Below, piece after piece: positions 53,444 through 64,000 of a stretch of DNA of 64,000 nt. Position 1 is the stretch's first letter, and the number at the start of each line of letters is the position of its first letter. The notes under the pieces were generated by a model, which did not search any database, was not told where the DNA came from, and saw nothing but the letters and a program-made list of their open reading frames with translations. A program made the translations under genes and the position numbers. Source of the DNA: Adineta vaga (Eukaryota; Rotifera). Where the stretch lies: positions 7,688,001-7,752,000 of the forward strand of contig CP075493.1 of the NCBI GenBank assembly GCA_021613535.1, in the 5' to 3' direction.

Positions 53444-53778
53444 CCGAATATTTTAGTGGGATTCCTATTTTTTCATACAATGTTTTAATTATTTTTAATC
53501 AGGCATTTCTTTCATAAATAAATAATGTTTTTGTTTGCCACGACAAAGAATGATTGACTTGAAAAGATGATAATTATCATGAAAAATAATATCTTCAAAT
53601 TTGATGAAATCGAAAATGTTTGATGTTTTTGTTTCTTTTTATTGGGATTATAAGTTTTTTAAAACTTCTAATATAAAATACAAGAATAAGTCATTATGAA
53701 GTAGGATAGTTACAACAGTTAATGAAAGAGAAAAAGAATGTTCTGTAAAAGGTTCATATGAATGATAAGATAGGTACG

Positions 53779-56700
53779 TTAAAAGTAGTATTTCTCACTA
53801 GAAGCAAGATAACTTGGTTGAAGAGACCGTCCGCCGACTGTGAGAACAGAATTATTGAGTAGAATACTTTTATGATACGACCGTGCATTATTCAGTATAG
53901 TTGTAGTTGACCAGGACTTTGTCAGAGGATTATATAATTCCGAAACAGCTGGATATGTATTGTTTGTCCAATCAATACCGCCTGTTGCCAGTACAAAACC
54001 TGATGACAAACGTGTTAATGTGAATGCTGCTCGACGATATTTCATTGAGCCTACAAGTGTAAATTGACGCGTTGTTGCATTATAAATTTCAGCATTTGAA
54101 AATGAAACTGTACCACCATTACCTCCACCTGCAATAAGAACTGTTCCATCATTTAATAAGATGGCAGAATGAAAACATCGAGATTGGATCATATTTGCAG
54201 AAGTAGCAATCCACGAACCGTCAATATAAATTTCTGCTGCTCGAATATATACATTACTAGCATTAATTCCACCAGTAACAAGCATTGTAGTTTTGTCACT
54301 AAGTAGTGTACTTGTAAATTTACTACGTGATGATAACATAGTGCTTTCATTTATGAACGAATTTGACGATGGATTATAAATTTCTGCATAGGGGATACTT
54401 TTACCAGAACTATTAAATCCACCTGCAATAAGTATTTGTCCATTGCCTAGAAGTACGGCAGTATGTGAATCACGTGAACGTGTCATATTCAAAGGTACCA
54501 GCGTCCACTTATTTGTTATGCTATCGTATACTTCGGCAGTTTGACTATAAGAGGAGTAAAGACTACCTGCAGCTAACACTTTAGTATTATTTGCAAAAGC
54601 AGTAATAGTATGATCGTATCGAACAGCTTTCATATTTGGACCATACGTCCAACTAGATGACGAATTATAAAATTCAATTGTGGCTGTTACAATACTGGAA
54701 TTGAAGTAACCACCAGAAACCATAACAAGTTGGTTGGCAAGTATTGCTATGTCAAAATTAGATCGCGTTTTTACAAGTGTTGCATCCATGGTCCAATATG
54801 ATGGCACATTCGTAGCTGATACTTGCGTTGAGTTATCTAGGAATAACAGAAAATTTAATGTTTATTTTCACCGATGAATACATTTCAAATAGTAACTTTT
54901 CCACGAATGTTATGCAGGACGAAACATCAAAACAAATAGAATTATATTCTTGAACTAAGTTAGTATTAATAAAAAAGAACGACATAAACTATAAGGTATC
55001 ATTTCACAGTCATCATGTTCATAAGAAAGTACCATTACTTGCTCTCTTTATATACAGCTATTAAAAATTGATCACTTACTGGGTGCACTCGTTGATGTTT
55101 CTCTCCCATTTGTACTTTCTGCTGGTGCAATAAAGGCAGTTTGAGAAACATCTGAAGGAAAATACAAGTCATACTACTTTCAAGAAATTAAATTTTACCT
55201 GGATTTATATATGAAGACGATAATTTAGAACTACTTGTCATTATCATTGCTAAGGATGATTGTGCTTCAGTTGTGGTGACAGTTGTTGATAGATTCTCAG
55301 AAGTATCCGTTGTCATCATCATCATCGGCGTAGAAGTACTCTCTAACTGTCTTGTAGATGCTACGGATGTAGAAAGTTCTGCAATCATGGTCATCGCTGC
55401 AGACGAAGAACTATCGATCTCTTCTGTTGTTAATGTAGATTCTGTAGTGTTCGTTGCTACAGATATTAATGAAGAGTGAAGATCAGTTGTAGGTATGTTC
55501 ACCTCTGTACTGTCTGTTGTTACAACTGTCAACGGTATTGTTGACGGTAAGTATTCAGGATTATCTGACATCATAGGTATCGGTGAAGTCATTGAGGTGG
55601 ATTCTATTCTGTACACCGTCATAGACATCATTAACATCTGAGAACTAGATGCAGACAGAATTGTGGATAGAAGCTTAGGAATTTTTGTTGTAAAAGATGT
55701 AGACATGGACTGTGAAGTACCTGTAGTCATAGGTGTTGATGTAATCGAAGATCTTTCAACATGGTTTATTTTTAATGTAGATTCTGGCGGAACTGTTGTC
55801 GTGGATGTGGAGCGTGATTCAGGAATGCTTGTTGATGATGACTGAGTATTGTATACTGATTGAATAGTGGACTGAAACGTCGAACTACTTACTGTTGTGA
55901 TTTCTGATGACGATTTCGAACTATCACTTGTCACACTCATCGATGATGAGTAATCACCAGCTGTTCTCATTGCTGATAAGGTAAAATCGCGACTGCCAGT
56001 TGTCATCATGATCGAAGATGTCTTTGCAACTAAGAGAAAAAAAGGTTATCTATTTCAACTATTTTCATTAGTAGCTATACTTGATGATGACGTGGGTGCC
56101 ATAGGTGTTGTCGCATCTAAAAGCAAGACAATAAAATTAAGTAACTCAAATACCCTATATTTCTCAGATGTTTAAAAAATTGTCTAATGAGAATATGCAA
56201 CATATATTTTATCTTTGCTATTCCAACAAAATATCAATATATCAACGGTAATATTTGTCATTATTTGCCTATCTGAACTTTATAATTATATCTGTACTCT
56301 CATTTAATAGAATTCCGTTACTAGTTTAATAATGTTGCTTTGCATTATTTATAAATATTGTATATAAACTCGATCTCGAAGCATCTGCGAAACGTATTTT
56401 CCATTATATTCAAGTTATTAAGAAAAGCACTTAGAAACATCTAAAAAAGACTGATTTACCTATTCCTGCAGACGTAATACTTTTTTGAGTAGAACTCGTT
56501 CTGAGCATTTGAGAAGTTACTGGTTGAGAATCTTAAAAAATAGAAAAAAAAATCATATTTCAGTCATATGATAAAAATTTCATACTTCCAATAGTTCTTG
56601 TTGATACAGTTTCTAATCGATCTTAAATGAACAATGAATCAGAATAGTTTCGTCAAAAATGAACAACATACGAGTACTTTCTACTTTCATTGTTGTCGCT

Positions 56701-57000
56701 GAATCTGCTGAAATACAACACAATAAATAAAATTGTTAAATATCAAATATATACCGGCAAGTTTAAATTCTGATGTGATTCCATCTAAATTGAGAAAAAA
56801 AACATGTTGATAATGACAAAATGAACTTTTAACTGACTATTTGATGGTGAAAGACTAGTCATCATGATTGTAGTTGATAGATCGTTTGAATTATTGTTAT
56901 TTCTTTTAGCGAAATACAAGAAATAAGTCAGAAGTGAAGCAGTCACTACGATCGTACTAATCACCGAGATAATAATAGCAATATGTATACGAGGAGCCAT
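53779..57000 (-). CDS. Type II membrane protein: mucin-like stalk plus kelch ectodomain
   Basis: Exon 1 (56838..57000) encodes MAPRIHIAIIISVISTIVVT and ends in a ~25-residue membrane helix (to YFLYFAKR). Short exons follow (56755..56784, 56672..56707, then around 56630-56590, 56530-56460 and 56115-56080), and a long Ser/Thr-rich exon (about 55200-56030). Next are a short exon near 55150-55080 and the last exon (about 53779-54838). All junctions fit phase 1. The last exon holds six or so kelch repeats (SRDSHTAVLLGNGQILIAGG, SRCFHSAILLNDGTVLIAGG). This gives a short cytosolic N-terminus, one membrane anchor, an O-glycosylated stalk and an extracellular beta-propeller. No ortholog is claimed; such kelch proteins are common in bdelloid gene sets. 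It could instead be two genes if the stalk and propeller are not spliced together. It converges on the myosin gene (336 bp apart). Confidence 0.7.
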
Positions 57001-58012
57001 TGAAATGGAAGTATTACAAAATGAAAAAAAAAACTCCACCTTTTTGTAACTTCTCTAAAGTAGATTGTAGAGAAGTATGGAAATGCATCAAGACAGTTGG
57101 CAAGTAGAACAATTCATGTTATAATAACAAAAATTTTCATTAGTTTTCTAGGGTTATGAAAAAAACGTAACATGAATCATTGTCAAGTTTGGTATCATGG
57201 AAAACAATTATTTTAAAATATGCTATTTAATATTGGATGTACTGTAAGTAAGATGTCGTGTATGATATCAACTCTGTATGAAAATATGTTGATAGATAAG
57301 AATAATATAACAGTTTGAATATAGAAGATGTTACTTCATTTTTTAACGAATTACCGAAATGAATTACACATCTGCTCGTTTTACATTTCAGAATATACTA
57401 TTAAAAAAAACCATTCTTAGAAAAAATACCTGATAAATAATGAATGTCACGTGAGTTTTCAGTTGATTAAAATTTAATACGTAAAAAATCAGACACCCAT
57501 AATTGCTGCGCAAACTCATGATTTTCCTTTATTACTCATAGCTTATTTATTTTTTAAGATATCGCACTTCCTGATGTCTCTCTCTTCCTTTTGATGCAAA
57601 AAGTGATCCAGTCCGTTTGTCTTTGCATAGCAGCATTTCTGATCAAAGCGATATGTTTTTTCCGTTGTTGACTTTCTTTGTATAACATGATTCGTATTCC
57701 ATCATATCAAATAACTGTTTCCAACTATAATGAATGCGGCATTGCTTACAAAATTACATCAGAGAACATTTTTTTTTCTTCTCGATATCATCATTGAACA
57801 CGTGTCGTTTGCTAAAAGGATAAGTTCATTAATAAACAATTAATTGTCATGAAATCGCTGAACATTTTGTCCAAGAACATGATCAAATGAAATAATTAGC
57901 TGAAGTGAAGAAGAAAACGAGAAATCTACTTTTATTTATTGAACAGAACGAGAGAAAAAAAGAAAGAAAAAGAATATTGAAGAAATAAACGAGATATTGA
58001 GGATTCTACTGT
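57001..58012. other. Intergenic DNA between kelch gene and prospero
   Basis: About 1 kb with no supported coding exon on either strand. It should contain the promoter of the mucin/kelch gene and the 3' UTR of the prospero gene. Confidence 0.55.
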
Positions 58013-59891
58013 TCAGATCGAATGCATCCAATGATCATTTTTGAAAAAATCTGGTATTTGATCTTCATATTGTTGCATTACTTTATAGATGCTTTTCTTC
58101 CATGATGATTCATGATCTTTTTGTTGTTGAATAGCAACAAAAAATTCTTGTAATGCTCCTTGAGTGGCTTTTTGAAAACTAACTGGTACCTAGAGTAGAG
58201 AAGAAATTGAATGAAATTAAAAGAAATAGATGAAATCTTATTATACATTAATTTGATTTGAACGATTGTAATGAAGATTAAGAACTCGATAAAGTTCACA
58301 GTTTGATGTTACGACTAAATCTTCTGGCTTACGAATACCTTCAGCTAAACATTGTCGTGCATATTTTTCGATTTGTTGATAGAAAAATTCGCTAGAAAAA
58401 GATCCAATAGGAATAGTTGATGAATTCATATGTTCATCTTACCGAAAATTGGAGAACCATTTTACTAATTGTGCCGTGATGACTTTATTGAAACGTACGT
58501 CAGGAAAATAAACTTTTAATACGCCAGAATTGGGATATCGAGTATAAAAAAACATTAGTTTTGCTTTACGAAGATGAAGGGAAGTTAACATAGCCATGTA
58601 CATAAAACAAAAAGAAAGAACGACGGTAAAATGCAGATGTGTTCACTTAGAGAAGATTCAAACGGAAAAGCACGAGTGAGCATCAAGAGATTAGAAAATG
58701 AATGACTGTTAATGAAGCTAATTTCGATAGGATAGAAGAAGAAGAAGGAAAAGAATACTTATCTGAAATCCATTGTATTCCACGGAGGGTTGATCAGATT
58801 TAGTTGGATTATCATCAATTGAACTAATGTCTTCATCAGTTAAATCATCAAAATTTGATGGAGGAGTCACTTTTGATGTTATACGAGGAGATAAACGTGT
58901 GTCAGTGACCTATGAAAAGTGAATACGATGAAAAGAAACGAAAGTGTTAGGAAAGATTTCAATTTACCTTTGTGCGTCGTTTTTTTGGTGTTGAAAAATG
59001 AAATGGATGATCATCTGGAGATGGATGAGGAAAGCGTGGTAATGATGATGATGACGGAAAATTATTGATAAAAGAATTATTGAAAAGTATTTGAGAAAAA
59101 TATGGATGATGATGATGGTGATGAACAGTTGGAGGAAATAATCCAGATGAGAATGATGGAGGTGGTGGTACATGTTTAGATTCCATAGTAGATGAAAAAT
59201 ATTCTTTTTGAAGATTTTCTACGAATCTTCCCATTGATATTGGTGAAGTGATATGATTGGTACGTGCTAAATCTTGAATATAATTAAGAAATGGGAGAGT
59301 TGCTGGTGAAAATGGTAACATAGATGAAGATGGAATTGGAAGAGAATTCTAAAGATAAGTCAAAAGAAAATAGAGAAGAAAAAGATAAATTTATGAAAAT
59401 AATACTTGTTTTTCCATTGATTCATTGATTTCACCCATTTCTTCTTCTTCATCGTCACCATCATCAGCATCCCCATCATGTTCAGATGATTTCGATGACG
59501 GCGATGATGGTGTTGATGATCGTTCATGATGATTTTGACTGATTTTCACCACAAGTTGTTGTGGTTTTGATTGCTTTCTTGGACGTTTATTTTCATTTTT
59601 TATTTCATGTTGATCATCATGACATGGATATGAACGTTTACGTGGTTGTTGTTGTTGTTGATTGGAATCCACCGTTGTCGATGAAGTTGACGTTGGTGAT
59701 GATGAACTAATACTTCCATGTGGTGATGAATGAATCGATTGTAATGGACGTTTTTCAATCATTTCTTGTAAAATTTTCGTATGTGCAAATGCCATATCAT
59801 TGAGATGATTTAAGTGTTGATGAAAACGTGAAAGGAGATAAGGAGAAAAACTTGAAGGATGGTGATTTGTATTATTTGTCGAAGAATTCAT
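58013..59891 (-). CDS. Prospero/PROX homeodomain transcription factor
   Basis: Six exons, 59406..59891, 58968..59348, 58763..58909, 58443..58597, 58247..58391 and 58013..58189; 1491 nt, 496 aa. The first two-thirds are low-complexity: Ser/Asn/His/Gln-rich with a basic, nuclear-signal-like [11 protein letters not shown] and acidic [14 protein letters not shown]. The C-terminal homeo-prospero domain reads [73 protein letters not shown] and [12 protein letters not shown], closely following PROX1/Prospero to a near-terminal end. It controls neural and other cell-fate decisions in animals. The start is the first ATG of exon 1. Joining exons 3 and 4 in frame requires an AT-AC intron (58598..58762). 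About 3.9 kb without recognised genes lies upstream. Confidence 0.93.
58598..58762 (-). other. Putative AT-AC intron at the Prospero domain border
   Basis: On the minus strand the exon ends TTTCAG, the intron starts ATAAGTATTC and ends TTATGTAC, and the next exon opens ATGGCTATGTTAACT, both sides phase 0. No AG lies in a usable position: the nearest upstream AG (58646..58647) is followed at once by a TGA in the homeodomain frame. The site corresponds in position to the place where fly prospero carries its AT-AC twintron. Confidence 0.55.
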
Positions 59892-62800
59892 TCTTTCAAA
59901 TCAACTAAATGAGAACAACATAACTTAACATAGAATAAAAAGAAGAAGAAAAAAAACAGACGAGAATGAATAAATTTATTGTAAAGTAAATCTTCCTACT
60001 CTCTTATCTCTGTGAACTTTACTTAAGTTAGAAGCAGCATCTCTACGTGCCGTTTTTCTATGTATTTTTTTAACATTCACACATCTCTCGAGAGACACTC
60101 ACCATTTAGCAGTAAATTTATTCTTGACTCGTCCCAATGATCTTTTTTTTCCTTCTTCGTCTTGTGCTATATGCCGAGAATAATGTCTAAAAGAAAAGAA
60201 GAAAATCAACCATTCCGTTGTGTCCTAATCTTAAATGCGAGAAAGAAGAAAAAAAAAGAAAGGGAAAGCAAAAGATATTTCAACCAATGTCTTTGTTAAC
60301 GCAAAGAACATTGCAACTAATAGGAAACGAGAGAACGATGAACTTAAGACGAATGAAAAATCAGTGTGTATATGCATCACCTGCTTCAATTCTTTAAGTT
60401 AAAGAAGCATCTGCGCATATATATATATATGAATAGAAGAACGTAAAGATATCGAATTAAAAATCTATGTGTATATAGCCTCAAGGTTGACATTGTTATT
60501 TTAACATCTTTTCGTCATTTGTAGAGCTTAATGATTTGATAGACGACGTAATGAATGTGTCAACATATTGAACGCGTGCCTTTCTTTTGAAAGAAGATTT
60601 TTTCTTCTATCGAGTAGACAAATAGATGTTTATTCATCTATTGTCAAATAGAATCAACAAGAGAATTCAATGACGCCATTTGGATATCTGAGTAGTAGTC
60701 TGTCAATCGAGCATGCGTCGTTGAATATGATTGTCATGGTCCATAAAAAACAAAGGTAAAAAAAGACGACGTGTCATATATATATATATATGTATTTTTT
60801 TGTGTTCCGAAAAAAATCAACATAGTGATTGACGAAATGTCTGACATGTGATCGACGGTCGCGCATTTTTGAACATCATCACTAAGGTGAGAAGAGGAGT
60901 AGAGATGTGACGACGTGTCAAGTGAGCGATGTATCTCATCTTCTCTATAATTCGAACATCTGTGTGTTGATATCAAGTAATCATTGGCGAAATGTAGGAC
61001 AACGATTATTTTTCTTAGTTTCATTCAATCAGGAGTTTTATTTTTGTTAATTAACAATGAACTAGTCAAGAATCATGTGATATAATGTCATAAAAAGCAA
61101 TGCAAAGTATAAGACAGATTTATGATCACTTCATATGAATAATACTTGTGTGACGTATGGAGGAAAAATAACAACAACAATAGCATATCAATATAATGAT
61201 TCTTCAATATTCATAAAATCAAATATCATCTTAGAAAATTTGAAGAAATCATATAATAAATGAAAAGATCTTATTCAATGGAAACTTTCTTCTATAATCT
61301 TGCTTTTAATACATCCATTTATATATACAGAAAACATTATTCTTCTCTCGACTAAAAGGATTTGATTGAATCGTTGATGAATAGATGTTCACCTGCATTG
61401 GTTTTTCTATAACGAGATATAATAAAGAAAAAGAAAAACTCTACACAGCTGGAGAAATGAAATCAAGCATAAATGATGATAATCATCGATCAATTGATGA
61501 TATTAATTCTATAGTGAAAAACAAATTTCTTTTCCCTACGAATATTTTATGTATATATAATCCGACACACTCAGCTGTGTGTCATAAACGAAAAGAAATC
61601 TGGTGCTAATTTCTATTGTTACTCCACCCTTGCTATTGTCATCATCGTTTACAGACAATTTGAAATTTTCCATTACATCGATACTGATTTAATTGTATTA
61701 TATATATATGTGTGTATGTGTATGTGTGCGGGTGTCCCATTGGTGATGAAATCATTCGTCAAAAAAAAGCAGAAGAAGGAAGAGAAACAAAGTTAATTCT
61801 CATCGATTCGTGTGAGCAGATGCCAGGGAGTTATGTTTTATCTCAAAGAAAATAATCTTCGATATTGATCTGGAGGTGTATGTCTCACGTTCTTTACCTC
61901 GAGATTGAGAGAACGTGCATTCAAGTGATCAAACACATGTCAACATAATTCTATTCTTTCTTTTTTTTTGTTGTGGTGTTATATGTTTCAACATACATTT
62001 ATCTGAAGAATGTTCAAATGATGTATTGTCATGCATTGTTGATTTCTCTTCATTTTATTGGAAAAAATCCTTCTCTTTCTATCATCATTTATTCTAGTCT
62101 CGTGCAAATGTCATTCTATTATTTCCTTTTCTATTTGACGAAAGAGAAATGGCTTATTTCTCTTCTCCCTCTTCCTTCTCATGATACTGAGAGGAGAAAA
62201 CGAGAACATTTGATTAAAAGTAAAAGTTGTCTAATGAACTAGACAAGCAAAAAACACATACATATATAAACACAATGAATGCATAGATCAAGTGTGAAAT
62301 ACATCCGCATTACTAATGACATCCCACCAGCATACATGTTGTTCTTTCAACAGAGAAAGAGAAAGAGAGGATCATTGGTATAGTTAGAAAATGCAAATTG
62401 AGTCGTTCTTTCAAATGAAGACAAGCGTAGCAAATTCGAAATACATGACAAATGGAATGCAAACGAAGGTGATATCCTCTTCTTCGATTAAGCAATACTA
62501 GACATCCATCTGTCGAACAATTAAAAAGATAAGAATAGAAAAGAATCGTATGTAACGATCTTTGAATGCATATCAATATATATGTACAATTTTCGCTCAC
62601 TTATGTGAATATATATCAAAGAACATACGTCGTTCAATATTCTTGACAACAATAAGACTACTGTATCACTCGTCATGATGAGGTGTTTGATTGAACATGA
62701 ACAACAGCCGATGCCGCTCACTTTCGCTGCCACTTCACTGTACATGTGTGTGACATACTCAATATGCAGAAAAGTATTGCATGTATGTGTCGATGTTTAA

Positions 62801-63783
62801 CTTGATTAGATAGATTCTTCTTCACTTTGATGTCTATGTGTGAGATGGGATAGAGTGATTGTTTCTGTTGTCGTTCATTAAAAAGATCAACCTTACCTGT
62901 GTATGAAATGTATTGCACGTGTGAAAGTTAGTGAACTTTGCATAGAAAATTTGTAATCAATCAATTAATCTTCTTTCAAACATGTTCTTTGATAAGCAAT
63001 GAAAGAATCGTTTTCTTTTTGTTCGTTGTCTTTTTGAACATCAATGATAATTAGCGATGTAGAAGATTAACATTTTGTCCATCTTTATTTCAATGATCAA
63101 TGAAAAAAATCCAATGTCCTTAAATTGTTTCAATTAATTAGAAAACAACAACAACAACAAAAATGATGATAATCTACAATTGATATTAAAAACTTGTTTT
63201 GTTTTGAATATTTTTTGAAAATGAACTTCATTGACAAATAATCGTAGAGATCAAACATACAAGCAAAGCAAGAAATTGTCCTGCTGGAATATGTTCTAAT
63301 TCTTTTTTTCATTATTCAAAAAGATCTTATTAAATTCTTTGAATAATTCAGAATAAATTTCAATTCACAAGGATGTATATATAATCAAATTTTTGAAAAG
63401 CTTCATATGGCTGTATTTGCTCTGTTCATAGTCTGCTATAAAGCAAGAAACTTACAAATCTATTCTGGTCATTGATTTTGCAGCGATAGAATTGTATATC
63501 AATGAATTATCTTTCGTGTAATTAATTGAAATAGAGCTTAAATTCGATAAAACATTTCTTTTTTCAGTTAATTTATAATGACAAGTATCACACCCTTTAC
63601 CTTCAATGTAGAATATTTTTGCATATCTAAGGTTTTATTTATATTATTCGTTGATGAAATCTATCTGCAGAGAACAAAGGAAAGAAAGCATATGATTTAT
63701 TAGAATAGTATCAACAAATTCGGGTGTTTTGTGTCGCGTTCATTTCTATTTGTCATTGATTCATACATCGTTTGAAAACGAAA
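59892..63783. other. Long intergenic region upstream of prospero
   Basis: About 3.9 kb, the longest gap in the window, with no supported exon. Contains (TA)n runs at 60417..60430 and 60775..60792, a TG-rich tract near 61708-61730, and numerous short open frames of no recognised family. Long upstream regions are usual for developmental regulators, so enhancers are likely here, but no individual element can be named from sequence. Confidence 0.55.
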
Positions 63784-64000
63784 ATGATCCATACGAAAAT
63801 CTCTTCACCATTACGTTCTGCATCACGACGAAGACGACAAACTAGTAGCGGAAGGTACCACATATAAATCGAAGTAGTTCTTTCCTATTGAAAATATATT
63901 TAGAAAATGTAATGGTTCAGCAAAAATTCGACAACAAGACGAGGAGACAATTTTGCCAGGTTTGACTTATGAAAAAAAACTAATATGATATACATATTGT
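63784..64000 (+). CDS. First exons of an unrecognised gene (cut by window end)
   Basis: ATG at 63784 opens MIHTKISSPLRSASRRRRQT; the exon ends at a GGAAG|GTACC donor (63854) and joins in phase to 63904..63959 after an ATTTAG acceptor (KCNGSAKIRQQDEETILP). A GTTTGA donor may follow at 63960, or the frame may run to a TGA at 63984, giving a very short protein. The start is Ser/Arg-rich. No family is recognised and the model rests on splice-site fit alone. Confidence 0.4.

Noticed and set aside
61385-62600. Scattered open frames upstream of prospero
   Set aside because: Short, no conserved motifs, no consistent splice sites; treated as intergenic.

Overview
The window looks like nuclear DNA of a small-genome animal, most likely a bdelloid rotifer. 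This is inferred from AT-rich sequence, very short introns (often 45-70 bp), compact gene spacing, a decayed Penelope-like retroelement with endonuclease remnant, an F-box/LRR-like gene of a kind abundant in bdelloids, and kelch/mucin surface-protein genes. Genus is not determinable here.

Layout. 1-11541 (minus) and 12381-23956 (plus) hold two type IV collagen chains arranged head to head around an ~840 bp shared promoter. The minus chain is alpha2-like and cut by the window start inside its NC1 domain. The plus chain is alpha1-like and complete. At 25091-27223 lies an ankyrin-repeat gene. The 27.2-33.6 kb block is the disturbed part of the window. It holds a small acidic/coiled-coil gene, a frameshifted F-box/LRR-like pseudogene, a dead Penelope-like element (RT catalytic box deleted, in-frame stop), a hammerhead-ribozyme-like motif, and two 102 bp inverted repeat arms ~5.8 kb apart.

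From 33.7 kb the sequence is orderly housekeeping and signalling DNA. On the minus strand are a CFAP97-like gene, TYW5 (148 bp upstream of CFAP97, operon-like) and a CTDSP/SCP phosphatase. On the plus strand, in tandem, are a BTG/Tob gene, RIOK3, DAP, DSTYK and a MYO1D-type class I myosin. The minus strand then carries a type II membrane protein with a mucin-like stalk and kelch ectodomain, and a Prospero/PROX transcription factor. The Prospero homeodomain is preceded by what reads as a non-canonical AT-AC intron. About 3.9 kb of sequence without recognisable genes lies upstream of prospero, and the first exons of another plus-strand gene start at the right edge.

The collagen pair would supply the heterotrimeric basement-membrane network. 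The other genes serve unrelated pathways: tRNA modification, cilia, CTD dephosphorylation, cytoplasmic 40S maturation, autophagy control, kinase signalling, cortical actin and neural fate. Exon models were joined by hand from splice sites; for every multi-exon model with exon lists below the summed lengths are a multiple of three. No transcript evidence was available.
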